The position numbers were made by a program, and so were the translations under genes. The notes below the pieces were generated by a model. That model saw only the letters and a program-made list of their open reading frames with translations, was not told the origin of the DNA and made no database searches. This document shows positions 1-8,474 of a stretch of DNA of 64,000 nt, in pieces (within the stretch, counting starts at the first letter, position 1; each line of letters opens with the position of its first letter). Where the stretch lies: positions 6,459 through 70,458 of the forward strand of contig CAZCDS010000031.1 in assembly GCA_964497585.1 (NCBI GenBank), given 5' to 3'. Source of the stretch: CAZCDS01 sp964497585 (GTDB lineage: Bacteria > Desulfobacterota > Desulfomonilia > Desulfomonilales > Desulfomonilaceae).

Positions 1-2
1 AA

Positions 3-161
3 CATGAAGATCTGAACCACGCAGAGCTGAGCGTCCTGAAGAACCGATCCGGTCCCACCGGACGCTTGCCGTTGATGTGGCTGCCCGATTTCGCGGAATT
101 CATCAATGCTGACGGCTCTGTTCCTGAAGCGGGCGCGGATGAGGAGATGGTGGCCCCGTGA
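3..161 (+). CDS. DnaB-like replicative helicase, C-terminal end (partial, enters from left edge)
   Basis: The reading frame is open from the first bases and stops with TGA at 159-161; about 52 residues are visible. The stretch ELSVLKNRSGPTGRLPL resembles the C-terminal motif of hexameric DnaB-family helicases, where a KxRxGPTG segment is followed by a hydrophobic strand and then an aromatic-rich end. In the family this arginine-finger-like region contributes to DNA unwinding at replication forks. The rest of the gene, including the Walker A motif, lies outside the window. The next gene overlaps its stop codon (GTGA), so the two are probably co-translated. Context (integrase downstream) suggests a helicase of a mobile element rather than the chromosomal dnaB. 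Assignment rests on one short motif. Confidence 0.55.
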   Translation, partial: HEDLNHAELSVLKNRSGPTGRLPLMWLPDFAEFINADGSVPEAGADEEMVAP

Positions 162-472
162 TCCCATCAAACGCCCCCGATAGCTATTGGAGGATCTACT
201 ATGTTGTCATGCAGGAAGTCGCAACCAGCTACAAACCCGGATCGGCGCAGTACATCAAGGAGCTTCATCCCGAGCTGCACGAGGCGATCATCGAGGCCCG
301 CGACGAAGCCGACCAGCTTTTCGGGAAAGACATCGAGGAGTATCGAAAGGCGCTCGAACGATGGTTAGACCTACTGCGGAAAGCACAGGTCCTCTGCGAA
401 GACCCTTTCCGAGAGGGACGGACTCCTTCTCGGCGATACTCGGTCAAAAAAAGATACCAGGAGATCCCATGA
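158..472 (+). CDS. Hypothetical protein, 104 aa
   Basis: The GTG start overlaps the stop of the helicase-like gene in a GTGA junction, a typical sign of translational coupling. The product is soluble, highly charged and mostly alpha-helical by eye, with an Arg/Lys-rich C terminus (residues 85-104) that could bind nucleic acid. I do not recognise a family. Its position inside the integrative element suggests an accessory replication or phage-type function, but nothing in the sequence shows this directly. Confidence 0.55.
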   Translation: MIPSNAPDSYWRIYYVVMQEVATSYKPGSAQYIKELHPELHEAIIEARDEADQLFGKDIEEYRKALERWLDLLRKAQVLCEDPFREGRTPSRRYSVKKRYQEIP

Positions 473-483
473 GAAACATCTAA

Positions 484-699
484 ATGCTAGTTGAAAGCGA
501 GAAACTGATCATCGTGATTGACCTGACCGCTCCGCCACAGCGGTCGAAATCGCGACAGAATTGGACGGTAGCCACTACAGCTGGCAACTGCCCGATTCCG
601 CGGCCTGATGGACTCGGACCGGAGAAAATCAACATCAACCTTTATCGGCCGCTCTCCGAAGAAGAGCTGGAAGAGTTGCGCAAGGAACGAGGATTCTGA
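484..699 (+). CDS. Hypothetical protein, 71 aa
   Basis: A short open frame begins 11 bases after the preceding gene and ends with a charged helix (EEELEELRKERGF). It has a Pro-rich middle section and no membrane segment. There is no convincing ribosome binding site, so the start is uncertain. It is kept as a probable gene because it fills the gap between two genes of the element in the same orientation. I do not recognise a family. From 700 to 893 I see no supportable gene. Confidence 0.4.
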   Translation: MLVESEKLIIVIDLTAPPQRSKSRQNWTVATTAGNCPIPRPDGLGPEKININLYRPLSEEELEELRKERGF

Positions 700-893
700 G
701 GTCATGAAATGCTGTACCACAACGGTCATCTTCATGATGACCCTGACCACTCTGGTTGATCGACGAGAACTGGTGCGCCGTCAGAAGCGTATTCTATTGG
801 AATGACCAGTGATAACCGGTAGGCCAGCTTCCAGTGTCCATAGAAGACTGTCAGCGCGCACAGGCGTTGATCCCCACATACAAGGAGTATCTT

Positions 894-1322
894 ATGAGCA
901 ATAACAACTTGATCGACTTGAACGGCAAGGCATTGAAGGACGCTTCAGAGCCGTATTTAAGGCAGATCGACCCAAAAGTCGCACAGCGTGTCCGAGATTG
1001 GCTGCAGGGATTGAGCCTCTTTCACATCAAGACGCGCGAATCGTTTGGCCAAGCTTACACGTGTCTAGCGCTTATGGCTCTGCATTTCAGTTGTTTGCCG
1101 GACTCTGACCTGCTTCTCAAAGGAATAGCCGAGGCCCGCCGCTGCGTGACGGATTACGCAAAAGTTCATCGAGATTACCTGGAGACTCAGTTTCCCCATG
1201 AGGTCCAGCGCGAGATTGATGAGAGGCTGCGACAACTCAGGAAAGCTTACGCCGAAATGCTCCCCCCTGAACAGCGGGAAGAGTTTCTCAGAAAGGTCGA
1301 GGGGCCCGAGATTGACTCTTAG
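894..1322 (+). CDS. Hypothetical helical protein of the integrative element, 142 aa
   Basis: The start at 894 is chosen because AAGGAG stands 7 bases upstream of this ATG; the frame stays open to GTG 834, but no such site precedes that codon. The product is soluble and largely helical, with an amphipathic region around residues 85-140 that may form a coiled coil (EVQREIDERLRQLRKAYAEM). No catalytic motif or membrane segment is visible and I do not recognise the family. It lies between element hypotheticals and the excisionase-like gene, all on the same strand. Confidence 0.6.
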   Translation: MSNNNLIDLNGKALKDASEPYLRQIDPKVAQRVRDWLQGLSLFHIKTRESFGQAYTCLALMALHFSCLPDSDLLLKGIAEARRCVTDYAKVHRDYLETQFPHEVQREIDERLRQLRKAYAEMLPPEQREEFLRKVEGPEIDS

Positions 1323-1385
1323 TTCATAGCGGAAATCTTAAGGAGAGCCCGACGCAGTCGAGGAAAGATCGACGAAGACTGAACC

Positions 1386-1688
1386 ATGGAAACGTTGCTG
1401 ACCCTACAAGAAGCCGCTAGAACACTGGCCGTCTCGGTCAAGCGGGTTCATGCGCTTTGCCGTTCGGGCAAGCTGGCGTACGTAGTGGTTGGTGGGCGCG
1501 GTGAGCGCAGATTTCTCCCGGAACAAATTCAAGCATTTATCGAGGCCCAGACCGTTCAGGCGCCGAAGCCGGTTGACACGACGAAACCCCGAAAGCTACT
1601 TTGCCCTCGGAAAGGGGGTGATTCAAAGAGATCAACGGGGAATTCGGTTAGGGCGCAACTCAGACAGGAGATGCGTGAATGGCAGTAA
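1386..1688 (+). CDS. Excisionase-like HTH DNA-binding protein
   Basis: Residues 1-55 form a winged-helix/MerR-like HTH of the excisionase type: LTLQEAARTLAVSVKRVHAL is followed by a strand with GGRGERRFLPEQIQAFIEA, the usual layout of Xis/AlpA-type 'helix-turn-helix domain 17' proteins. The remaining 45 residues are basic. Its stop lies inside the first codons of the integrase gene (10-base overlap), the common arrangement of a recombination directionality factor with its integrase. It probably controls excision or acts as a transcriptional regulator of the element; the sequence cannot distinguish these. Confidence 0.75.
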   Translation: METLLTLQEAARTLAVSVKRVHALCRSGKLAYVVVGGRGERRFLPEQIQAFIEAQTVQAPKPVDTTKPRKLLCPRKGGDSKRSTGNSVRAQLRQEMREWQ

Positions 1689-2836
1689 TGAAACGGAATG
1701 GTCACTTTTTCATCTACTTGCGTCCGTTCAAAACCAAGAAGATCGGTATCAAGTTGGACGTAGCAACTAAGACCGAGGCTAAGCAGGCTGAAACATTGCT
1801 TCTCCGTGCTTGCCGGTCCGGAGACTATGGGGCTCTTGACCCCGTTGCCCGCGAAACTTGCATTAGAATGTTCACAAACCAGGGGTGGGAGTTGCCGCCG
1901 GAACTCCAGGATCGTCAGACACCGCGTGAGGAGCTGACCCTGTGGAAAGCTGCAGAGTTATTCTTGAGGTATCCCGAGATCAGGAAGGCAAGATCCCGCT
2001 ATCGTTATGAGCTGTGCTTGGTTCATCTTGTGGAACACTTCGGCAAAGATCAAGCTGTGAAAGCGATATGGGCTCCCGAGATCAAACAATACATGATCGA
2101 GCGCCTGAACTCCGGAGTAAGCCCGTCCACAGTGAACTGGGAAAAAGCAACTCTGTCCAAGATGTTCCAAGTACTCGTCGAGCTACGTCAGGTTGACACC
2201 AATCCCGTGCGGCTCGTGAAGAACCTGTCTCAGAAATCCGAAGAGAGGCAGGCGTACGTGTCGCTAAGGGATGTAACTAGGATCGTGGAGCGTTGTCCGG
2301 AATGGTTCCGTCCGTTCGCCTGGACAGCTTATTACACAGGAATGCGCCGGGGAGAGATTCTCGGACTTACCCGGAAGCAAGTGGACCTCTCAAAGAGAAT
2401 GCTTTTCCTTCGCCCGCAGGATACCAAAGAAGGTCACTGGAAACGGGTTCCCGTGCACCGGGAATTGGTTCCTATTCTTGGGCAGGCCCTGAAGGTGGCA
2501 GCCCTCGGAAGTGATAGCGTCTTCATCGTTAAAGACGGCAGAGCCGTTCGGCCGGTTAATCTGGAATCGGTAAAGAATCCATGGCCCCGTGCGTGCCAAG
2601 CCCTCGATTTGGAGAAGCCATGGCCTCGGTTCCATGATCTCAGGCACACGTGGCGAACCAATGCCCGACGTTCGGGAGTGGACCCGCAGATAGCGGAAAG
2701 CATTCTCGGACACTATTTCAAGGGGAAAACCGTCAATGAACGATATGGCCGGATCAGCAATCGGGAACTCATCGAGGCCGTTGACAAGATGACCTTCGAC
2801 CACGGTGAGACGGAGATTATTGTTGCCGGTCACTGA
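1679..2836 (+). CDS. int: Tyrosine-type site-specific integrase
   Basis: A 385-residue phage-type tyrosine recombinase. Residues 1-50 match the N-terminal arm-binding type domain, residues about 75-170 a SAM-like core-binding domain (SRYRYELCLVHLVEHFG), and residues 180-370 the catalytic domain. The catalytic residues are visible: Arg in TGMRRGEILGL near residue 222, HDLRH near 319, a later Gly-His (ILGHY) and the tyrosine in NERYGRI near 355. AGGAG lies 8 bases before the ATG. The gene ends 104 bp from the 3' end of tRNA-Ala, which makes that tRNA the likely attB. It would catalyse integration and, with the upstream HTH protein, excision of the element extending leftward. Confidence 0.92.
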   Translation: MAVMKRNGHFFIYLRPFKTKKIGIKLDVATKTEAKQAETLLLRACRSGDYGALDPVARETCIRMFTNQGWELPPELQDRQTPREELTLWKAAELFLRYPEIRKARSRYRYELCLVHLVEHFGKDQAVKAIWAPEIKQYMIERLNSGVSPSTVNWEKATLSKMFQVLVELRQVDTNPVRLVKNLSQKSEERQAYVSLRDVTRIVERCPEWFRPFAWTAYYTGMRRGEILGLTRKQVDLSKRMLFLRPQDTKEGHWKRVPVHRELVPILGQALKVAALGSDSVFIVKDGRAVRPVNLESVKNPWPRACQALDLEKPWPRFHDLRHTWRTNARRSGVDPQIAESILGHYFKGKTVNERYGRISNRELIEAVDKMTFDHGETEIIVAGH

Positions 2837-2890
2837 AAAAAGGTAACTGAATGGTAACTGGGAGCCGAAAATGTCTCCACCACAAAAAAA

Positions 2891-2922
2891 TCAGGATGTG
2901 GGTCCTCAATCCAACATCCTGA
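2891..2922. terminator. Probable bidirectional terminator between integrase and tRNA-Ala
   Basis: TCAGGATGT (2891-2899) pairs with ACATCCTGA (2914-2922), with further GG/CC pairing possible in the loop. Seven A residues precede the stem and CTTCTTT follows it, so the hairpin could end transcription from both the integrase and, on the opposite strand, from the tRNA gene. It is nested in a longer inverted repeat (2874-2884 with 2938-2948). Confidence 0.6.
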
Positions 2923-2939
2923 CTTCTTTGGGAATTATG

Positions 2940-3014
2940 TGGTGGAGATGAAGGGATTTGAACCCTCGACCCCCGCGTTGCGAACGCGGTGCTCTCCCGC
3001 TGAGCTACATCCCC
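2940..3014 (-). tRNA. tRNA-Ala (anticodon CGC)
   Basis: Read on the minus strand, the sequence folds as a complete tRNA with encoded CCA (2940-2942). The acceptor stem GGGGATG/CATCTCC contains the G3:U70 wobble pair that identifies alanine tRNAs. The anticodon loop is TTCGCAA, giving anticodon CGC for codon GCG; the T-loop GGTTCAAATCC is canonical. Its 3' end faces the integrase gene, the usual arrangement for an element integrated into a tRNA 3' end. Confidence 0.97.
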
Positions 3015-3229
3015 GTGAAAAACAGGGTATCATCAGCAACACGCGGTGTCAAGCCGCTGAAGGCCCTGGAGTTTCCCCATTTTCACTTCGCCACAATCCT
3101 ATCCACCCACAATAACGGGGAAAAAACCTCACACCCCTCAATTATGGGGGGAAGTCCTGGCTCCCGTTCGGAAACGGCGGTATGCTTGCTAAGAACCTAC
3201 GAGACGAACAGAGGAAAATGGTCGGCTTC

Positions 3230-3553
3230 GGTCATTTCCCGGCAAATCTCGTTATATTCATGATCGTTTACGACCAGCCAAGGATTCTGAGAGACCTTGT
3301 GCGGGAAGGCTACAGGGTCACGTCAAACATCCTGCCGCCCCTGAGTCCTTACAGGTCTGCACATGTGAATCGCTTCGGGAACTACCATTCGAGCATAAAA
3401 AGAGAAACTCCCCAACTGGGCTACGGCGACGATTTTATGGCACCATCAGATCCGGTGAGTCAGCCGTATGAGGCCCTATTGCAGGAAAATGAACGAATGG
3501 TTGCCATCCCCCAGACGAATCCAGTGCAGGTAATCACAGCCACTTTCAAGTAA
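3230..3553 (+). pseudogene. Remnant of a Tn3-family transposase C terminus
   Basis: An open frame contains a run corresponding to the end of Tn3-type TnpA proteins: a VI(L)WNTxY-like segment read here as VIFMIVYDQPRILRDL, then LREGY-like LVREGYRVTSN, then LSPYRSAHVNRFGNY, which matches the family's LSPxxxxHINxxGxY motif. Only about 90 of roughly 1000 residues remain, the DDE catalytic residues are absent, and the conserved WNT is altered. It therefore looks like a dead fragment left by an old transposition or recombination event beside the tRNA. The match is by motif memory only. Confidence 0.5.
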
Positions 3554-3588
3554 AGACTTCTCACGGGCACGTACCCTCGCAAGGCCTG

Positions 3589-4431
3589 CTACTTTTCCGC
3601 CCGGGCGGCACAGAACTCAACGAAGTTCAAGATCTTGTCGCTTGCGGTCTTCCGGTCCCAGTAAAGGTACAGCGGAATTCCGATGGGGTATTTGAGCGAG
3701 TTGAAGGCCTCCGGCGAAGGTTCGATCGCAGGGCAATTGTCACATCTCTTCAGGGCAAGGACCTTCACGCTGTACCGGTATCGGCTTCTGATAAGCTGAG
3801 AATAGGGAACGAACCCTATGGGTACGTCCTTCGCTGTGGAAACGTTCCGTATCACGTCCTGAAACGAGTCCTGGAAGTCCGTGTCCTTTCCGAAATGCAT
3901 CCACTCCAGTGCCCATAGTTCGAACATCTTTGCAAAATCGGATCGCTGGGGTCGCATTGCCAAGACCCGTATGGGCTCGTCCGCTCCTCCGACTTCTTCC
4001 CAGTTCTTGTACTCTGCCCGGAAGATGCGTTTCATCTGTTCCATGGTAAGGTTGCTCACGCTGTTGCGCGGATGAGTTATGATGGCCGGACCGGCATTGC
4101 CGATCAACTTACCCGTCGGCTCGATACCTTTTTCGGCCGCCTCCTGTTCTTGCTCTTTGGTGAGCTTTCCCACGATGAGAGCAAGGTCCGCCTCCTTTTC
4201 CAGGAGGGCCTTGAATCCTTTCTCACTGGTCGTTCCCATGACGATCACTTGTTCGTGCGGCGGCTTCTTCTGAAATGCGTCCGCTAATTTCTGGACAAGG
4301 CTCGAGCCGGAAATCGCGCCCTTCACGATCAGGGCCTTTTTCGCCTGGGCCTCAGCGTCCGATACGTGACCGGAAATCAGCAGCAGCACCAGGGAAATAA
4401 GCGCAAAGGCCACCTCACTTCGTCTCTTCAT
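3589..4431 (-). CDS. PstS-like periplasmic substrate-binding protein
   Basis: The start at 4431 is preceded by AAGGAG at a good distance; longer reading frames lack this. The product is 280 residues with an N-terminal signal peptide (MKRRSEVAFALISLVLLLIS, cleavage near residue 30). The body resembles the PBP-like/PstS superfamily: ALIVKGAISGSSLVQKLADAF, then DLALIVGKL, NAGPAIITHP, and the EQMKRIFRAEYKNWEEVGG motif typical of phosphate-binding-like proteins. It would bind an anion or small ligand in the periplasm. There is no pst permease operon next to it, so it is an orphan and the ligand is unknown. It lies 47 bp downstream of the decayed CoA-transferase. Confidence 0.75.
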   Translation of the reverse strand: MKRRSEVAFALISLVLLLISGHVSDAEAQAKKALIVKGAISGSSLVQKLADAFQKKPPHEQVIVMGTTSEKGFKALLEKEADLALIVGKLTKEQEQEAAEKGIEPTGKLIGNAGPAIITHPRNSVSNLTMEQMKRIFRAEYKNWEEVGGADEPIRVLAMRPQRSDFAKMFELWALEWMHFGKDTDFQDSFQDVIRNVSTAKDVPIGFVPYSQLIRSRYRYSVKVLALKRCDNCPAIEPSPEAFNSLKYPIGIPLYLYWDRKTASDKILNFVEFCAARAEK

Positions 4432-4478
4432 CGGATCTGCTCCTTTCCTGCGGACCTTGCCGGCACAACGGATACGTT

Positions 4479-5590
4479 TCACGTGTGTCTCAGCACTTCC
4501 CTGGCTTCTTCTGCGCTTTCGTATATGTGTGGTGAAAGGTTGCGCTTCGACAGGGACTCACCCAGTTTCATCCAGAGGAACGCGCTCGTCGTATATCTGG
4601 TCACACCGCTGTAGAAAAGGCTCACCACGTCTTCGACCATCTCGGAGTACGCGTCAACGACATCGGGGTTGATGGAGAAGTTGTCGTAGTTGACAATGCA
4701 ATACACTTTCTTGTTCAAGGGGGAGAGGATTTGACTGACCTTCGATCGGATGTCTTCGACGTCCTGAATGGTTCTTACGGAATATCCTTCGAAGTTGACG
4801 AAGAAAAGATCCTCCCCCGGATCGTACGTGAGTCGCTCGTCAAGGGAAAGGGTGAGAAGCGAGTCCTTCAATTCCATGGGTTGGAGCCTGAAGATCCTTT
4901 CATCCATCAACGTCAGTTCACCTGTGATCGCGGGTTTGAAGTCCATGTGCGCCAGGATTTCCTTCTCCGGATCGATCCCCGGCCCAATTTCCGTGAGTTC
5001 CATCCCCTCCTCGCCAAGAGAAAAGACACACCGCTCGGTCACATAGAGGATCACCTGGCCTTCCATACGAGCGTACTTGCCACTGAATGTACGATGCTCC
5101 ACGCTTTCGACAAATTTCCTGCTACGCCTTCCCGGTCTATTCGCAGCTTGCCGGGGTCTACCGAGACCTTGAGCCCGCCTGCAGTGAACGTCCCCAGAAA
5201 GACGACTTTCTTGGCATTCTGACTGATATTTATGAATCCTCCCGCGCCCGCGAGTTTGCGCCCGAACTTGCTCACATTGATGTTGCCCTGTCTGTCCGCC
5301 TGCGCGAGCCCGAGAAATGCCACATCGAGCCCTCCTCCGTCGTAGAAGTCGAACTGGTAGGCTGGTCGATGACTGCGTCGGTATTCGTTGCAGCCCCGAA
5401 ATTGAGGCCTCCGGCCGGGAGACCGCCGATCACTCCCGGTTCCGCGGTCAGCGTGAGGTAGTCCAGGATCTTCTCTTCGTTGGCGACCTTTGCCACTCCC
5501 TCGGCCATTCCGATCCCGAGATTGCCGACGCTGTTGGGCTTGAGATCGCATGACGATGGCCTGATATCAATGAGCGATCAAATAAGTGAC
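4479..5590 (-). pseudogene. Acyl-CoA:acetate/propionate CoA-transferase, decayed C-terminal half
   Basis: Three reading frames have to be joined to restore the second (AtoA-like) domain of a YdiF/propionate CoA-transferase: LKPNSVGNLGIGMAEGVAKV, then TAEPGVIGGLPAGGLNFGAA, then after a lost base near 5360 YQFDFYDGGGLDVAFLGLAQ, then after another lost base near 5119 KFVESVEHRTFSGKYAR, and the family's ending GPGIDPEKEILAHMDF. A roughly 130-residue C-terminal extension follows in frame. Both internal shifts are single-base losses inside conserved motifs, and the reading frame also breaks near 5550. The N-terminal AtoD-like domain is missing altogether. A living enzyme of this family moves CoA between short acyl groups; this copy cannot do so unless the sequence contains errors. 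Confidence 0.8.
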
Positions 5591-5687
5591 ATGGGATCGG
5601 AGCATGAAGACACGGATCTCTCTTGCGGCGCGCAGGGCAGAGCCGTGGCGTTCCACCTTTGTGCCCTATGAAAGCTTGGGGGCGACG

Positions 5688-5713
5688 CTGACCACGCCGA
5701 GGCACGGTCAGTG
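5688..5713. repeat. Small palindrome resembling one at 59751-59778
   Basis: CTGACC at 5688-5693 pairs with GGTCAG at 5706-5711, and the core CTGACCACGCCG recurs at 59753 beside another inverted repeat. The surrounding stretch 5591-5843 has no supportable gene. Confidence 0.35.
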
Positions 5714-5843
5714 CTCTTGCGTAAGCCACCGAGCTACCCGTTTTTTGCGAACTGGTATCACACATTGGAAAGAATATTCGTATGAGACGATCTCTGCCGC
5801 GCCGATCCGCCCCCAGATCAGGTCTGAGACCCAGAGTCGGGCT

Positions 5844-6182
5844 TTATTCTAACGAGCTACGGGCCCGCGACTCCGGGCTGCTATTCTCCGCCGGCTTGTT
5901 GTGGAGATAGTATTTGCCGTCGCCGGTCATGCCCACCGTGCCATCGGCAACGAGGTACTGAAGCGCCTTGGAGTGGTAGTCCCTCATTCCGATCCGGATC
6001 GGGCTCTGCTTCGCGTAGGGAAGGTGCACCGCGGCAAAGGGGCCTATCGCCTCTTTACTCTCGAGGTCGTGGATTATGGCCCGGGCGGTCCTGGCCATCT
6101 TCCAGCCGATTCCGAAGCGGGTCAGTATGAACACCCCGACGAGAAAGATCAGTCCCAGGATGATCTGAACGGAGTCCGACAT
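5844..6182 (-). CDS. Small membrane-anchored hypothetical protein
   Basis: The product has 112 residues. Residues 5-27 (VQIILGLIFLVGVFILTRFG) form one transmembrane helix; the rest is a soluble domain with a segment SKALQYLVADGTVGMTGDGKYYL that looks like a compact winged-helix-like fold, though this is only an impression. The start lies 8 bp from the stop of the kinase-BON gene upstream on the same strand, so the two are probably co-transcribed. I do not recognise the family. Confidence 0.6.
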   Translation of the reverse strand: MSDSVQIILGLIFLVGVFILTRFGIGWKMARTARAIIHDLESKEAIGPFAAVHLPYAKQSPIRIGMRDYHSKALQYLVADGTVGMTGDGKYYLHNKPAENSSPESRARSSLE

Positions 6183-6190
6183 TTATCCGC

Positions 6191-7021
6191 TTAAATACCA
6201 AAGGAAAGCTCCGTGACACGGAGCTGGTTGTCGACCTCGGTAACTCCCTGATAGTTTCGGGCGATTTCCTCGGCCTGCCGTTTGTCCTTGTCGCTGCGAA
6301 TCCTGCCCGTAAGGACTACGTTGCCGCCCGATTGCAATGCAACTTCAACGTTGCGCGCAACAACGGAAGTCAGCTTCTTCCTGATGAGCGTTTCGATGCG
6401 CTTGGCCACTGCCTTGTTGTTCAATTCCTCCCGCACGGCATCCTTGTCCGGTAGCTTCGCCATGTTCTCGATGGCGCAGATCACAACCTCCGCGGCGTTT
6501 CCCGCGTCGTAATGATGCGTATTCAATATCATGTCGTAGAGCGACCAGTCCCGCGGGTCCACATCAAAGACCGCGGTGATCAAGTTTCTCCGCTCACGAT
6601 CGTGCGTGTAAACGAAGTCGAGCGCCTCTTCCTCGGAGAAGTGGAATCTTTCTCTGATTCGCTCGACACGCACGCGAGCGGGGGCCACAACACGGGCTCT
6701 GAAGACGCCGGGAGTATCGCGCAGAACCACCTGGGCTCCACGGTCTACAATGACGACGTTTCCCTTGGCAGCGGACTCATACGCGAGGGACTCGAAGAGA
6801 CTTGTGTAAGAGGGCCTGTCGAAGAAGATGCGTTCAAGCCAGCCTGGTCCGTGCTCGGACTCGTAGATGGCGCAGGCGTCACTGTACTCCGGATCGCAGG
6901 TCTGTGCCAGCTCGTGTATCTTCTCCCTGCTGATAAGCTCCAGCCCCAGCTTCCTTGCCACAATGGCCGCGACTACGTCTCCATAAGCCCCTACCTGTCT
7001 TGATATGGTTACGACCCGCAT
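6191..7021 (-). CDS. Cytidylate-kinase-like protein fused to a C-terminal BON domain
   Basis: The start at 7021 (MRVVTISRQVGAYG) is preceded by AAAGGA. Residues 1-195 match the cytidylate-kinase-2 family: an ISRQ(x)G(A)YG nucleotide-binding start, DRGAQVVL, and RVERIRERFHFSEEEA, seen in bacterial CMP kinase-like proteins of uncertain substrate. Residues about 205-275 form a BON domain (EVALQSGGNVVLTGRI, ending VTEVDNQLRV), a fold known from OsmY and secretins that binds phospholipid or membranes. The kinase lacks the classical GxxxxGKS loop, as usual in this family. The fusion suggests a membrane-associated nucleotide or phosphoryl sensor. Not the housekeeping cmk by architecture. Confidence 0.8.
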   Translation of the reverse strand: MRVVTISRQVGAYGDVVAAIVARKLGLELISREKIHELAQTCDPEYSDACAIYESEHGPGWLERIFFDRPSYTSLFESLAYESAAKGNVVIVDRGAQVVLRDTPGVFRARVVAPARVRVERIRERFHFSEEEALDFVYTHDRERRNLITAVFDVDPRDWSLYDMILNTHHYDAGNAAEVVICAIENMAKLPDKDAVREELNNKAVAKRIETLIRKKLTSVVARNVEVALQSGGNVVLTGRIRSDKDKRQAEEIARNYQGVTEVDNQLRVTELSFGI

Positions 7022-7186
7022 CGTACATCCTTTCTCTTCAGATCTGAATTCGTCATCCGATGACAGTCCGTAAGGGAGTATGCTCACCAGCTATTCTACC
7101 CGAGAAAACTTGCTTCGGTGAACCCCAAAACAAGCCTCACGGAACCGCATCAAGAGGACAACGGCTCGTTCCGGGACTCCGTGAGT

Positions 7187-8437
7187 CTATTTCCTTTCCC
7201 CGGCCCTTATCTGGACAATTTCCGCTTCGGATCGCCAGGAATCAGAACCCTTGATCACCCAGAGAGGGCGATAAATGGGGAAAGGATACGCTTTCACGTC
7301 CGTTACCACTCCCATGTAGGAGGAACAGTCCAACTGATTGTTGATTTTTCGAAATTTCAGCTTCCCGCGACAGGTGTCGATCAGCATGCCCTTCATCGCG
7401 TCTTTGACCTTTTCGGTTTCGATGCTTCCCGCCTTTTCCACCCCCTGCTTGAGCGCGTAAACCGCGTCGTATTCCAGCACTGCCCAGTCGCTGGGATACC
7501 GATTATACTTGGCCCGGAAACTCTTGACGAAATTCTTCATCATCGGCACGTCCATATGTGCGAAGAACGGTGCCCGGGCCAGGCCGATCAATCCGCGGGG
7601 AAGGGTTTTGCGAAGGGCCATCAGCTCCGAGACGCTGATGAGGGAGCCTGGGTAGGGAACTCGCCGGAAAAGCTCGTATTCTCGGGCTTCCTCAAACCAG
7701 GTCATGTTGTCGTTCGACGCGAGAAATCCGATCAGGCAATCGGGCCTGTACATGAGAACGCCCATGACGAAACCCCGAAAGTCCTTCTCTCCCAGGGGCG
7801 GCCAGTACGCTCGTATCAGTTTCATGCGAGGCGCTATCTTCTTTAGCAGTTCTACCGTGTTCTTCTGAGTTGAACGGCCCCAGGAGTAGTCCGACGCGAT
7901 GGTGCAGTATGTTATCCATCTCTTCTCTCTGGCTATCCTCGCCACCCCCAGGGCTACCGCTTTGGCCTGCATGTACGAGTTGGGGACCACCGAGTAGGTA
8001 TACGGACTGAAATCTTTGAGCGTTATCTCCTCGGAATTGCTAATGGCAGCAATGTGGAGGACCTTGAATTGCCGACAGAGCGGCTTAATCGCCAGCGCGC
8101 AGGAACTCGAGTACGTGCCGAGTACCGCGCGAACCCTGTCCATGAATATCAGAAACTTGGTTTGACGGACCGCTTCGTTGGGCCTGGTCGTTGTATCCTT
8201 GATGGAGAGTTTGATCGGATGCTTGCCGAGCAATCCGCCATTGGCGTTGATCTCCTCGACGGCCAACTTGATCGCATCCACTCCGTCCTTGGAATAGGAC
8301 GCGCCCGTTCCGGTCAGGCCGAGAGCGACACCGAGGTTATAAGGCTCGGCCGCACAAAGACCGTCCGGAGCCGATAGGCCCGTACCAACGGAAAAGCACA
8401 GGCCGATTAACATCACCACGAAGCGCTTGATTCTCAT
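7187..8437 (-). CDS. Liv-type (branched-chain amino acid family) ABC substrate-binding protein
   Basis: The start at 8437 follows GGGAGGTG. Residues 1-30 form a Sec signal peptide ending near LCAAEP. The mature part of about 385 residues is a Peripla_BP_6 (LivK/type I PBP) fold: NLGVALGLTGTGASYSKDGV, AVEEINANGGLLGK, VLGTYSSSCALAIKPLC and later YDAVYALKQGVEKAG are typical. It binds an amino acid or a small organic acid in the periplasm. No livFGHM genes are nearby; the gene instead follows the TRAP permease genes by 37 bp on the same strand, so it may supply an additional ligand sensor or use distant permeases. The ligand is not deducible here. Confidence 0.88.
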   Translation of the reverse strand: MRIKRFVVMLIGLCFSVGTGLSAPDGLCAAEPYNLGVALGLTGTGASYSKDGVDAIKLAVEEINANGGLLGKHPIKLSIKDTTTRPNEAVRQTKFLIFMDRVRAVLGTYSSSCALAIKPLCRQFKVLHIAAISNSEEITLKDFSPYTYSVVPNSYMQAKAVALGVARIAREKRWITYCTIASDYSWGRSTQKNTVELLKKIAPRMKLIRAYWPPLGEKDFRGFVMGVLMYRPDCLIGFLASNDNMTWFEEAREYELFRRVPYPGSLISVSELMALRKTLPRGLIGLARAPFFAHMDVPMMKNFVKSFRAKYNRYPSDWAVLEYDAVYALKQGVEKAGSIETEKVKDAMKGMLIDTCRGKLKFRKINNQLDCSSYMGVVTDVKAYPFPIYRPLWVIKGSDSWRSEAEIVQIRAGERK

Positions 8438-8474
8438 CTCGCACCTCCCTCCTGGCAAATGTCCGCCCGCGCGG

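Noticed and set aside
2958..3263. A 101-codon frame across the tRNA-Ala gene
   Set aside because: It is the well-known false frame created by antisense reading of a tRNA (start MNPRPPRCERGALPLSYIPV); the tRNA structure explains the DNA.
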